Shown here one piece after another: positions 33,503 through 44,051 of a stretch of DNA of 64,000 nucleotides; positions within the stretch are counted from its first letter, which is position 1; each line of letters opens with the position of its first letter. The position numbers were made by a program, and so were the translations under genes. The notes beneath the pieces were generated by a model, which worked only from the letters and a program-made list of their open reading frames with translations, did no database searches and was not told where the DNA came from. The stretch is taken from NCBI GenBank assembly GCA_022747635.1, contig JAKTNV010000009.1:66308177-66372176 (forward strand), given 5' to 3'. Source of the stretch: Hetaerina americana (lineage: Eukaryota; Arthropoda; Insecta; Odonata; Calopterygidae).

Positions 33503-34442
33503 CTACGCCCACAGTCCTAGTACTTCCAAACAGTCTTTTAACGATTCTTCCACCCATTCTCTATACTCTTGGCTCCTTTCACAATAGTACGCGATGCGCT
33601 TACCCCTATCGTTCATTAAATCTTGAATTAGATCATCGGGGTCACACCTTATCTCGCTGCTGAGACAAATCTCCATTATCTTGGGAATGTACGCGGAGGA
33701 AATCAGGGGCCCCACTGCTTTCAGGTCTTCGTAGCTCTCTAACAACGAATCGAACGGGAAAACGCTGTCGCGAAGATCTGGCGGCATGCAGCAGGACAAT
33801 TCGCCGTGGTAGCATTCCAAGAGCTTCATCATGTTCTGGTCCCTGAATGATCTCCTGGTGCTCACGTGAAGGAAGAAAATCACATCGTAGACGGGAGGCA
33901 AGTACTGGACGATCTGCATGTCGACCAGCATTGCTTCGACAGGCGCTCCGCTCCCTCCTTCGTAAGAGAACATGAAATTGTTGCCCCACGCGTCTCCATG
34001 GATGAAGGCCTTGACGTGGTTCTTGCTTGAGCGGGCCTCCGCGTGGAATTTGGCCCAGGCTCCGTTCAGAGAAGCCAGGATCCCGTCGCGTCGGCCACCG
34101 AACCTCTTCGGCCAGAGTGCGCACACCGCAGTGGCCGTGCTCTCGGCGGACCTCGTCACGAAGGCCTTCTCCCGATCCAGGTTCCACAGGTCGTCCGAGA
34201 AGGAGGCAACCCCATTCAGGGGACGGGGCCCGGATCGCCCGCGGACCCCCAGAAGAATGGAGGCGGCGTGGAACCGGGCCAGCGCCTTCATCACTGCCGT
34301 GCAGTGTGGGAGGTCCATGGTGTGGAACTTGCCGCCGACGAAGCCTCGATGAGTCAGGTCCTCGAGAATGATCAGCTCTTCCTCTGCGGATCCCGGGACT
34401 GGGACGAATCCAGGTTGGACAGAGTCACGGGTGAAGGCGCAC
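33503..34442 (-). CDS. EcKinase-like gene, exon 2
   Basis: 940 nt carrying the C-terminal 313 codons. It holds the EDL hinge block, the catalytic loop HGDAWGNN, the VDMQIVQ magnesium-binding motif, and a helical C-terminus ending CLEVLGLWA before a TAG. The open frame extends a further 53 nt upstream of the acceptor, but that part is intronic by the splice model. It is free of stops and frameshifts. Confidence 0.92.
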
Positions 34443-35807
34443 CTGAGTGTAGAGATTCGAAATCTATGTATCCTTGAAGCTATATGAATTGGCACGGAAT
34501 GGTTTACTTTGGGCCACTCGATCAGAGCGGATTGTTCTGAACCATGTGAAGATTAGTGTGGCATAAAATCTACGTTAAATTAGAATTACTGTCCAACAAA
34601 AATTAATACTCCTGAGTGAAACATAAACGGGGATAAGCTAACAAAAAATTAGGATTTATTAGAAGAGTGTTGGAGTAATGTGATGAAGAGGATAAAGAGA
34701 AATTTTATTTTACGCTCGTTAGACCTCATTCAGAATGTTCTACTAGTGTATGAGATCCTTAAGAAGTTGGATTGATTGCCGAAATTGATCGCGTCCAGCG
34801 CATGGGAGATAGATTCGTGAAATGTTGTTACGATAAACTAAAAAGCGTATCAAAATTATTGGAGCAGCTAGGTTGGGAATCAGGGAGCGAAGGCTAAATT
34901 ACAGATTAAATCTCCTGTATAAATTGAAAGGACGTCTCTTTAGCAGTTATGTTGAAAATGTTTTATTATCCCCATCGTACTACGGAAGGAGAGATCATAT
35001 CAATAAAGTTAGAGAGAATAACTGATGAGCAGATAGTTTTAAGATGCCATTTTTCCGCAAAAGAAATGGGATCAGAATTTTGTCCGACCTTGCTAGGAGG
35101 GAAAGGTGTTTCAGGTAAAGGGTAGTCTGTTGTGATCATACCCTGCCACACACCCTAGTAGTGGCTCTTAGGGCACTGAATAAACTAAACTGAACTAAAA
35201 CTAATTCTTAGAGACTAGGAGTATCATAAGTTCTATGTGGATATGAACGCATATAAAGAAGGAACGTATGAATGTGGCAGGTTTAAAGAAATGTGGAAGG
35301 ATAGGGCAGTATGGATGAAATCCACTAAAGGGAGTATGTTGAAATGACCCAAAATTAGCTTCCTTGACTCACTCAATCCCGAAGGGAAACGGCGTTAAGG
35401 GCGCATACTCGTACGTATGAAACAACTAATTGTAACTAGCTATTTCTCATGTTCCTAGGGTTCAATTTCTCATGCTCCTACCTGGGTAATGGCAGTACCA
35501 CTCCGGGAGGAAGGCTGGCAATCATTTCCGGCACCAAATATTTGAAGAAGACGAGTTCTCTGTGGAAGTACTTGAAGTCAACGACAAATACTCTCTGGGA
35601 TTTCAAGAGTGGAGGAGTTTTTGCGAAGAAATGAACTTCCTTCACTCGCCCATCGACACGAACCGAGGTAGTTATTTTATAATATCTGCCGGTTAATCCA
35701 GAAATGTCGGAGGTCTTCACGTTTAACTCTTCTAGAACAAAGTCGTTGCGACGAATGAAACTTTTTACGGCTTCGATGCAATCTTCTCTCCGAATAGTTG
35801 GCGTCAT
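33503..35807 (-). CDS. EcKinase/CHK-like kinase, two exons
   Basis: A complete host gene in two exons: exon 1 at 35807-35482 and exon 2 at 34442-33503, with a 1039-bp GT-AG intron between (donor CAG|GTAGGAG, acceptor CACTCAG|GTGCG). The exons join in phase to give 421 residues, the usual length for insect EcKinase-like (PF02958 / DUF227-CHK) proteins. The fold is a small-molecule kinase. Characterised members phosphorylate ecdysteroids and probably other xenobiotic or steroid alcohols, in the cytosol. K63 (in HFFAKTPP) and E84 (in FHRELVFF) are the probable ATP-binding lysine and its glutamate partner. EDLTHRGF follows the junction. The catalytic HGDAWGNN has D259, and VDMQ has the metal-binding D283. 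No signal peptide is seen. The N-terminal start fits the family, with no other ATG in frame upstream. The exact substrate cannot be told. Confidence 0.93.
34443..35481 (-). other. Intron of the EcKinase-like gene
   Basis: A single phase-2 intron. Its splice sites are consensus. Its centre holds a LINE relic in the opposite orientation (34635-35195). The parts outside the LINE are AT-rich and have no other feature. Confidence 0.85.
34635..35195 (+). pseudogene. LINE 3' fragment in the kinase intron
   Basis: A plus-strand LINE relic, antisense to the host gene. It begins ANKKLGFIRRVL and continues through LRPHSEYSASVWDPHQVG-like blocks, AEIDRVQRMGDRFVKC, CYDKLKSVSKLLEQL, and the 3' tail with ACCCTGCCACACACCCTAG followed by GTGGCTCTTAGGGCA. 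It ends in AATAAACTAAACTGAACT. Frameshifts and stops are present, and RT is missing. It is the same family as 1.8, 16.1 and 37.6 kb. Confidence 0.85.
35482..35807 (-). CDS. EcKinase-like gene, exon 1
   Basis: 326 nt encoding the N-terminal 108 codons plus two bases. It starts with MTPTIRREDCIEAVKSF, then the SGLTGRYYKITTSVRV strand pair and the AKTPP lysine motif, and ends LPLP before the donor. The ATG is the first in frame, and the position and length match family N-termini. Confidence 0.92.
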
Positions 35808-35853
35808 TTCGGGAGAGGAGGTCCGAACTCTTGCTGAAGTATTCCGTACTCAA

Positions 35854-35913
35854 TTGCGTTTATTCCGATTTATTTTTCCCGAATGGAAGGAAAAATAATC
35901 GGAATAAACGCAA
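35854..35913. repeat. Long hairpin just upstream of the kinase start
   Basis: The arms (35854-35879 and 35889-35913) are 25-26 nt and complementary, with one bulged T. The left arm starts TTGCGTTTATTCCGATTTA, and the loop is 9 nt (CGAATGGAA). It lies 47-106 nt upstream of the EcKinase ATG, so it falls in the 5' untranslated region or the core promoter. A role in expression is possible but unproven. Confidence 0.9.
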
Positions 35914-37614
35914 ATCTTCTACCTCTGCTCTCTGGAAATATGATTGAGGTGAGAGGTATCTTGCAAATTACCTCCCGATTATCCTCGTTCCGAAATTTAA
36001 AGCTTATAAGACTGAAGAAGTAGGTTCAGTCTCGACAACGTCTTTACCTTTCCACCTCGATGGACTCATTCAATATCCATGAAAATGTGCGGCTTGTGCC
36101 CAGGATGCAGGATTACTAATGAGTAACAAATGCCAATCTCTCAATGCTTCAGTCAGTTTCCTACATTGAACAATGGTATTGGCTGCTCATTTTGTGTTTC
36201 CTAGTGAGTGGCACTCGAAGTTCAGGTCGGAAATCAGGAGTAGTCGAGAGATGGGAAGATTTGCCTCAGACCCTAAATCATTAATGGTCGTAAATTATGT
36301 TGAACTTAGCCTGGCGGATTCCGCTGGCCCGATTATTTATGACTAGAGTATATTATTCACTGCCATATTTATCTCGGAAAATTCTACGATTCAATGCAAC
36401 AGATAGAGCGGCATAAAATATTATGTCTCGGTCGTACGCAGTAAATAAGGTATTCTGCATGAATGAATGGTGTCGCGGAAAATGGAAAATTCAGCAAATC
36501 AGTGTTGCCACTATTCAGTGTATGTGAAATGAACCAGTTTATTCCGACAGGGCAGGTGATATTGTATTTCAAACATGTCCTTCGAAAGTTTACATCGTAT
36601 GGGTTTTTTGTATTTCTATCCGAATGCATTAGAGGAACGTTTCTTTTACAGAATTATTAATATGGAAAAATATATTTTACCTCGTCTTTCAAAAATTTGA
36701 AACAGAAACTATTTAAATTAAGTATTTTTTCTAAGCTGCTAATTCTTTGCGTTTTAAACTGTTAATTGAGTTTTTCCAGAAAAATTAAATGATTGATATG
36801 TTTTCCGGCTAGAAAAAACTTGGCGGAGGAAAACGTTTCAGAAACGGGTAAATACCCGTTCACAAAAGAACCGACGTACACGGATAGGTGAACTGGCGGA
36901 GGAATGTTGGCTCCACTCAAAATCTTAGCATACAATTCAGGTACTCACGTATTGTCGAATTAATTATTTTGTTTGTATAGCTTAGTTGTTTTTTTCTGTT
37001 AATAATGGTTGACAGAAAAAGGGAGTTCGTCCATCCTTTTTATAATTTCCGCCACTTGAACGGGTATTCAAATGGAAACAATTTCATAGCTTTCCTGAGG
37101 ATTCAATTCATTTAATTTATATTTCGCTAACCTCGGAATAATTAAATGGGAAGAACGGAGAAACGATGAAATGCTCCAACGAAAACGACAGGTATATTTG
37201 AAAAAACTAGAATCACAGAATTATTCGTAAATTATAACTCATTTATTAAAAAGTGAGATTTCCCCCGCCCTTTCTATAATCGACATCATTAAGCGTTTAT
37301 AAAAATGTTTCTGCCCAGTCTCAAGGATATGAGCTATGAAAAGCAGCAGCACAAAATAAATTTAACATGAGCTATTGACTTTCAACTAAGCACTAATTTG
37401 ATTCACGATAACAGTGACTTCAGGGAAAATTAATTCAATCAAGCGACTGACAATGTTGAGTCATCCAGATTAGAACGGACTACCGTCAGTCAGCTCTCCA
37501 GCGTGAAGCAGCACCACCTAGGCAGATGCAGCACCACCACTGGCGGAAATTCGGAGGAACTCGATAGTGGGCCTTTTTTTAACATTCTTTCATGAACACT
37601 ACTGCTTTATTCAG
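35914..37614. other. 5' flank of the kinase gene; no other gene seen
   Basis: Upstream of the kinase on the minus strand, CTTATAAGCTTTAAA-like sequence lies near 36000, but it is not clearly a core promoter. A short duplicated GCAGCACCACC motif is at about 37508-37545. The rest is AT-rich with no recognisable gene. Confidence 0.4.
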
Positions 37615-38710
37615 AAATTTGATATTTCAGTACCCTGCAAGCAATCGCTAGAGTGTGTGTGTGGTAGACGGTGAATACACACCAGACTAATTTTGACTTG
37701 AATTTGATCCTACCGCGGTCAAGAAATGTTATTCTGATCCCTTATCGTTCGTGAGAAAAATAGCATATTAAATCTATCTGTTCCACACTTAATCTCTCTA
37801 ATATTATTGACATAATGTCTCCTGTCGTAGTACCATGTACGTAGTCATACATTCAACATCACTGCTAAAGACGCCTCCTTCCAATTAATTCAAGAGCTTC
37901 AATCTGTAATGTAACCTTCGCTTCGTGAGTGATTCCCGGCATAACTCCCCTAATATTTTGGATACGTTCCTAAGTTTATCGTAACACCGCTACACATATC
38001 TAGCTCCTCTACGCTGTACGCGGTCCAATTCGGCAATCAATCCAACTTGGTGAGGATCCCATATACGAGCAGCATATTCTAAATGAGGCCTCACAAGCGA
38101 AAGATAACATTTTCCTTTGACCTTTCCATCACACTTACCCAGTACTCTTCTAATAAATCCTAATTTTTGGTTAGCTTATCCACAAATTCCCCATATATGT
38201 TTCACCGAGGAGAGGTCGTGGTCGTCGAGTGAGGGCCTAAGTATTTAATCAAGTCTACGCATTGCATTTCGGTGTTCCCGATGCAGTAGGCGTTCAGGAG
38301 GGAATTGCTCTTTTTTTTAAATCGTTACTACGCACTTTTTTAGTTCAATTCTAATGACCAAGTGTTGCACCAGCTTGATCATATCATTTAGGCCATTTGA
38401 TAAAGCTGCTGTGTACTCAGGATCACGGATATCACGGTAAACCACTGCATCGTCGGCGAATAAACGTATCTTACTGGTTATTACGGAGTCAATATCGTTA
38501 AAATAAAGCAGGAATAAGAGAGGTCCGATAGCACTTCCCTGGGGAACACCGGAAGTAACTTCTACTGCATTTGAGCTAACTCCATCTGAAACTACTCTTT
38601 GTGCCCGACCATTCAAAAAGTCTTAAATGCAACCCCGTATATCTTTATGTATGCCAATTGCCTTAAGCCTTGTGAGTAGCTTACTATGAGGTACTTTGTT
38701 GAAGATCCTT
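37615..38710 (-). pseudogene. LINE (CR1/jockey-like) with RT core and 3' hairpin
   Basis: The longest copy of the hairpin-tailed LINE family. From 38710 the minus strand gives FNKVPHSKLLTRLKAIGIHK, then GRAQRVVSDG, TSGVPQGSAIGPLLFLLYFN and SKIRLFADDAVVYRDI, the RT core with both active-site aspartates. Frameshifts follow, and the C-terminal blocks (VRPHLEYAARIW-like, ELDRVQRRGA, RLHYRLK-like) decay toward 37750. The tail at 37660-37622 carries CCACACACACACTCTAGCGA, then TTGCTTGCAGGGTA. One 99-codon stretch (38616-38317) is still open. The 5' endonuclease is missing. Confidence 0.88.
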
Positions 38711-39461
38711 CATCCCAATCTGTACCGCTCTCATTACTGCCTAAAATTCATTTTCTCTTACTCCTGATTATCCCCTTATTAAGGCGGCCTTAAACATTCT
38801 CGTTACATCCTAATTATGCGACCCCTTCTTTCGACTTCTCCGTATATCCCCCATCTCTGGATTCCTCTCTCGTCATGCCCTATCTAATGTTTCTTCGTTT
38901 AACATCCTCTCCAACACCATCGTACTCTTTTCAACTTCCCACAAGCCCAAAACGCCTCCACATTGTACACCCATTATCTTTCCTCAAGGACGAAATTTAT
39001 GAGCCTTGCTGCGTCACGCTCCACTTTAAAGCACGCCGTTGACTTTTATTTACAACTCTTGCTTCCATTCACGGCCATCATCCCCTACTCTCCAGGCGCC
39101 TCTCTCACGAACACAGTTACATCCCCAAAACTACGACTTGCATCTAGTGAGCTCAAAATATCTATTCCTATCGGTATTTCCAGGCTACCTCAACAAATTT
39201 CAAAATCCTGGTACATCGTTATATTTTTTCCATCCAATTTTTCTTTGATTTCTCCCAAAAACTTTCTCCCTTCCCTAATCATATCCAGCACTTGTCCATT
39301 CGTTCTCAATTCCATTCGGATTGCCGTTTTCGTCCTTAATCATATGTACTCGGAAAAATATTTTCCCAAAGAAAGAGATTGACACAAGTACCTACCTACA
39401 AGTTTCTGAACTGAGCCTTGCTCTATCAGGCCTCTTTATCACCATAGGGTGAATCACTATA
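38711..39461. other. Unassigned pyrimidine-rich segment
   Basis: Pyrimidine-rich on the plus strand. It contains a 139-codon plus ORF (38963-39382) and overlapping minus-strand reading such as WVYNVEAFWACGKL, neither of which I can assign confidently. It could be a decayed LINE C-terminus on the minus strand. I leave it unassigned. Confidence 0.35.
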
Positions 39462-40310
39462 GGTGGTCTGTCCAATAAATACGCGAACTGAGACCATAAA
39501 AACTTTATTTTACCAAATTTAGTTCACATCGATTTTGTCCACTTCAAAGTACTCTCCATTCGTTGCCATACACTTAATGTTTTCTCCTCGCTTTTTGCTT
39601 AATCGTGTCCACATCTTCCACTGAGGTCCCCTCATCACACTTTTGCATTTTGGAAATAGTAAAAATACGCAGATCGCGAAATCTGGCGAATAAGGAGGAT
39701 GATCAAGGATGGCGATTGAATGTGTTGCCAGAAGCTGGCGAACAATCAATGCTGAATATGCAGGTGCATGGTCATGGTGAAGTATCCATTCATTGTGCTT
39801 GGTCAAAATAGTGCGCACTGTTGATTTTCCTAAATTCAGTTCATAAGTTATCATTCGGAGAGTTTTTCGACGATCGGTAAGGACAAGGGACCGCACACGA
39901 TCAATGTTATCGTCAAAACAGGTGGTCGAAGGTCGTCTCGGCCTCGCATCATCCGTGGCGCCTTGTCGGCCTTCTTTAAAATGCTTAATTCACTTGAAAA
40001 CGGATGCTTTCTTCAGAGCATTATCACCGTAAACAGCTGACAACATTTCAGTAATTCTTGATAACTTTTACCGCCTTTCACCGAAAACCTAAATGCTGAT
40101 TCGTTGCTCCGTAATTTCGTCAATTTCCATTTCCGACAAGCAGTAAAAATAAGGACAACAGAAACTAACATAACTGGCACCATGCGCACAGCTCGACGAT
40201 CCGCCAAGCACAGACGGTTTCAGACAACTAGTGCCGCAAGTGGGCGGGGCTATAGTCCGCGTCATGGCCGCCAGATTACACCAGTTCGCGCATTTATTGC
40301 GCAAACGACG
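39462..40310 (-). mobile_element. Internally deleted mariner element with TIRs
   Basis: An 849-bp mariner relic flanked by TA dinucleotides (39460-39461 and 40311-40312). The 29-bp terminal inverted repeats match at 23 of 29 positions by my count and share the core CAATAAAT(A/G)CGCGAACTG. Inside, on the minus strand, the transposase starts after MEIDEITEQRIS and gives SVFK, then DNIDRVRSLVLTDRRKTLRM, then ELNLGKSTVRTILTK. It then jumps directly to WILHHDHAPAYSA and HPPYSPDFAICVFLLFP. The middle third, with the first catalytic aspartate, is deleted. The final DxD position reads V instead of D. It is therefore non-autonomous and dead. It is the same family as the copy at 1022-1760. Confidence 0.92.
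39519..39896 (-). pseudogene. Truncated mariner transposase C-terminal frame
   Basis: A 125-codon open frame within the mariner element, giving the C-terminal domain with VRTILTKHNEWILHHDHAPA. Fusion of the N- and C-terminal parts across the internal deletion is in frame, which is why the ORF remains open. The normal PDLxPxDFFLFP motif reads PDFAICVFLLFP, so the third catalytic aspartate is lost. Confidence 0.85.
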
Positions 40311-41192
40311 TATTTATATTGCCCCAATCGTATAATGCGCGTGTTTCCTGAATCACATTCTCTTCAGAGAAAAGATTCCCGGGGATACTCGAATTGGCTA
40401 AAGGATTCAAGGGGATGCTAGCCCATCTGTGTCCGCTGGAAGTACGGCGGAGAGGCCCGGAGGCGCGTGTCTCAATGAAACTTGGAAGTCTGAATTTTAA
40501 ATTAAACTGTGGTTACGGCATTTAAGTAGCGCTTTCCTTCCTGAATTAATTAACATTTTGAGTACTGAATTTAGAGAAAAAAGCGTGTGTTGCCGAGCAT
40601 CACATAAGAAGATATGTATCTTTAATTAATGAGCATCAATTAAAAAAACACTAGCCTTCAGCATACACGACATGAGCGGGAAGAACGCTCTTAGTTTGTT
40701 CCTAGAGATTTCAGGGTCAAGTAAGGGACGAGGAAGGGCGGACGGGGAAGACGATGGAGAGTGGTTGAGTGGTTGTTGTGGCGGTGAGAATGGTACTGCG
40801 GTCCGTGGAATGATTCTAGGCATTCCTCGTGTTTGACGGAGTAGCAAAGGGAAGTGGTTGGTGGCCATGGGATGTAGGGTCTATGGGGAGGTGGGACAGA
40901 ATGCAGCTGTTTCCCACCGCAGTATCTAGGAAGTGAAATGGATATTTGATTTATCCAAACGGGAGAATTTGTGATGATTGAAAAATTATTCAAATTAAAA
41001 ATACATTTTCTGCACAAATAAAGAAACAGCAATGGTCAGCCGAAAGGTATGGGCATGCACAAATACATGGGTCAGATTATACAAAGCATTCTCTAAAGAC
41101 ATTACCCTTACATTCTGAGTCCATGAAATCTTCCTTGTGTGGTCCCTCGAACAAGACTGTACATGCCATAATTATAAAGTGTAAAACTCATT
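40311..41192. other. No gene seen
   Basis: Mixed sequence. A G-rich patch lies at 40690-40870 and a microsatellite-free AT region follows. ORFs up to 113 codons on the minus strand are proline/serine-rich and probably chance. No family recognised. Confidence 0.4.
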
Positions 41193-41264
41193 CGCCTACA
41201 TCGGGATTCGAACCCGGATCCCTTGATGTCCGCCCGAGCGCTTTACCAGTTGAGCTACCGAGGC
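41193..41264 (-). repeat. tRNA-like SINE head
   Basis: On the minus strand the segment begins GCCTCGGTAGCTCAACTGG (A box) and has GGGTTCGAATCCCGATG (B box). The two acceptor arms pair only over four positions, and the anticodon arm is not tRNA-like, so it is a SINE head, not a functional tRNA gene. The downstream body reads GAATGAGTTTTACAC, matching the unit at 42.4 kb. Confidence 0.7.
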
Positions 41265-41280
41265 GTCCTCTTACACTCCG

Positions 41281-42414
41281 ACTTTTTAAATTTTAGTTTG
41301 ATAATAATTTGAATGTTTGAGAAGATTTATATTTTTCATTTTCCTCACTACATTTTTTGATTTAGATCAATAGCTTACGCAAGACCCTCGGAAATACAGA
41401 TATTCAGAAAAGTTGCTGAATCGGAAGAATATCTTACTCCCCCCACGACCCACTAACGCCGTCCCTAAACAAATAACTCTGACCAATTTAAATATACTTG
41501 ACACCTTTCCTGGACCCCGCGTATTCCTAAATATATTAAAATAACATTTACCTCTTCTTAAAAGCCAATAAACATCACCTATTATATTCACATTCAAACG
41601 TACCGCCAAACTGATAAATACTCCAAAGTGGACGGAACCCGTATTATCTTAAACACGCGATACCGTCCTTTTCTGTTCAACAAACTCTTCCCATGTCAAG
41701 AGTCATATGCAAGCTGCCTGAATCTCCAAAAATGTGTATTACACTTGTTATCTTGAGACGTCGCATCAGAGAAGGCACCACGCCCCTTTTCCTCCGAGCC
41801 ACCACTCTTGTACCAGATTAGTCGCCTTCGCGGTATCCCAAAACACGCCACTGCCAAACGTTTAAAAACTGCGCCTCCGTTACGATAATGAAAAACCTCC
41901 AACATTCTTACAGCAGCATCGAGGGGAGAACACGCGAGAGGGGAGACATCTGGTTTTTGGATCATCCGGATTAAATGTGGCATACTAAACAAGAGTAGGG
42001 CCAACATTCTAGTTTCATTCCACAGTACATCCCCCATTTCCTCTCAACCTCACACGCTCTCTTTAAAGCCCAGTAAGTAGTTGCTCCCTCTTTCACAACG
42101 CGTGTGTAGCCATCGCCATTCCTACCTCACTTCCTTCCCACTTTGCTCATCTCCATCCAAAGTAATCGCCGGCCAACAACGCAAAGTTGTTGGACACTAA
42201 GTCAATAACATAATTGGTACAACGGTTACTTATTTCCTTAATTTTGGCGGCTAGGAATTTTTCTGTTACTCTGGTCTGCGAATCTCGCTTTCAGCCCTGA
42301 ACCTGGAATTTTCTCGGATCTTTTAGTTGCGCTACGAAAACCATTATGCCCAGGTACAAGGACAATATCTAGGCCCAGGTCTCTTGCCTGTTTTTTTATC
42401 TTACTTGTTGGCAT
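41281..42414. other. No gene seen
   Basis: Intergenic DNA without recognisable genes. The 113-codon minus ORF at 41696-42037 and the 80-codon ORF at 41367-41609 lack family features. Confidence 0.4.
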
Positions 42415-42995
42415 TTCAATGCAACAATTTCAGAATGTAAAAATCATTCGCCTTGACTGGGATTCGAACCCATATCCCTCAATATCCGGTCGAGTGCTTT
42501 AGCCACTTAAGCTACCGAGGCGTCCTCTTAAACTCTGAAATTTTGGGGCTTTTGAAGGAACTAGATGTTGTGACGAAATGCCGTACATACAATGTCACAG
42601 GCATTCGTAGTCGTGCGCGACGCGCCACAGTCCACGAGGTTAAAGCCAACTTTAAACACTTACGGTGTTTATACTTTGACAAATTCCAAAGAAACTGCGG
42701 GAGATGCCGCAACAGTAACTTTTAACGGTGTCATCCGCTAATGTGCATTTCAATGCAACAATTTCAGAGTGTAAAAATCATTCTCTAGTTCCTTTAAAAG
42801 CCCCAAAATTTCAGAGTTTAAGAGGAAGCCTCGGTAGCTTAAGTGGCTAAAGCACTCGACCGGATATTGAGGGATCTGGGTTCGAATCCCAGTCAAGGCA
42901 AATGATTTTTACTCTCTGAAATTGTTGCATTGAAATGCACATTAGCGGATGACTCCGTTAAAAGTTAGTGTTGCGGCATATCCCGCAGTTTATTT
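42415..42995. repeat. Head-to-head pair of tRNA-SINE units
   Basis: A minus-strand unit and a plus-strand unit face each other. The minus tRNA-like head is at 42523-42450 and the plus head at 42828-42899. The two heads with flanking leader are nearly identical in reverse complement. The body upstream of the minus head (42780-42560, minus) matches the body after the plus head and the body at 25.6 kb, with GCATTGAAATGCACATTAGC and TCCGTTAAAAGTTA-like blocks. The minus-strand part therefore again shows body-then-head in tandem. B boxes read GGGTTCGAATCCCAGTCAAG. Confidence 0.75.
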
Positions 42996-43447
42996 GGAAT
43001 TTACTCGTTGGCATTCAGCTTCGCTTGCTGGAGATTGATTCACTCGAATCAAACGAAATCGTTAGACCGTGTCACCAGTCTCAATGGATTCTATCAATGA
43101 ATCTAACCTTCGCAACATAACCTGTTGTCTCTTGTAATTTTCCTTATGACTTATTCTCTGACAATTTGCTATTTTGCAAACGATGCAACAAGGTGATTAC
43201 TCGGATGATGGGTATATTCTGGAATCGTGGTTTCCTGTGCATTGTTCCCATTAATCGCTTTTGTTCTTACACAATATATATATAAACGCGCCCTGATCTC
43301 TGGCATTCAAAACATCTTGCAACTATTATCTAGTTCTTGACGTTGTGAAAATGCATCCAATAATCCATTCGCTAATGAGCAGGCGTTTCCTTAAAATTGG
43401 ATTTCGATAACCAATTCCATGTTTTGTTTACACAGAGATACTATACT
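42996..43447. other. No gene seen
   Basis: AT-rich flank between the SINE pair and the patchwork locus. A TATATATATAA run lies near 43278. Nothing else. Confidence 0.4.
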
Positions 43448-44051
43448 TGCAAAACAGACCCATCTGCTGGTACCACCACTGTTTTGGAGACAAAGTGAAT
43501 AATTGTACTCATCCATGTTCATACAGCTTGGGATACAAGGTAGGCAGTGCTTAATGTCAGCAGGTAATGGCACATACGACTCAGACCACCTTTTTGGGGT
43601 TGATGCCACGTCCCACATGAATATTCTAGAGGACACTGGGGCAGACATTTGTGTTTTCTGGCTTGGATGCCTTCAGGAGCATTGAATCTTTTTCACCTTT
43701 TTGTAGCCATCAACTCTCTAATCAAGAAGTACTGGGGCATCATCTTATCCCTGTGTTTTGATCCCCGGTGGGAGTTTTTGAGGTTTAGGGTCACCAATTT
43801 ATAGCAGTGTGGAAAGGGGAAGTTCAAAGTTAAAGTCAATAATTCTGTCAATGGTACTGACATTTACTTTACCACCAAGTCTACATGTGCTTGGGATATC
43901 ATGTAGTTAATAAACAATTACTGTCCAGAAATAACTACCATCCTTTTCACTTTCTATGCTTTTCTTCTCTATGTGGCTAAGTCTTCAACTGGATAGAAGA
44001 TGAAGGCTGCTTTATAAAGCCAGTTTAAAATGAATGCTAGAGCTACTACAG
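43448..44051 (+). repeat. Patchwork block A (copy 2), gypsy protease
   Basis: Inverted copy of 22191-22800, same length and highly similar. On the plus strand it encodes MNILEDTGADICVF near 43617-43660, the gypsy retropepsin motif, then frame-breaks. It joins block B at 44050 with a 3-base overlap. Confidence 0.9.

Noticed and set aside
33642..34477. Several long plus- and minus-strand ORFs over kinase exon 2
   Set aside because: They are alternative frames of a GC-rich coding exon. Only the minus frame with HGDxWxNN and VDxQ has family motifs.
38963..39382. 139-codon plus-strand ORF as a protein
   Set aside because: Composition is typical of pyrimidine-rich DNA and the minus strand shows only uncertain LINE-like blocks. 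I could not support either reading.
41193..41264. Functional tRNA gene
   Set aside because: A and B boxes are present, but the acceptor arms pair over only four positions and the anticodon arm is not tRNA-like. The same sequence recurs with a SINE body.
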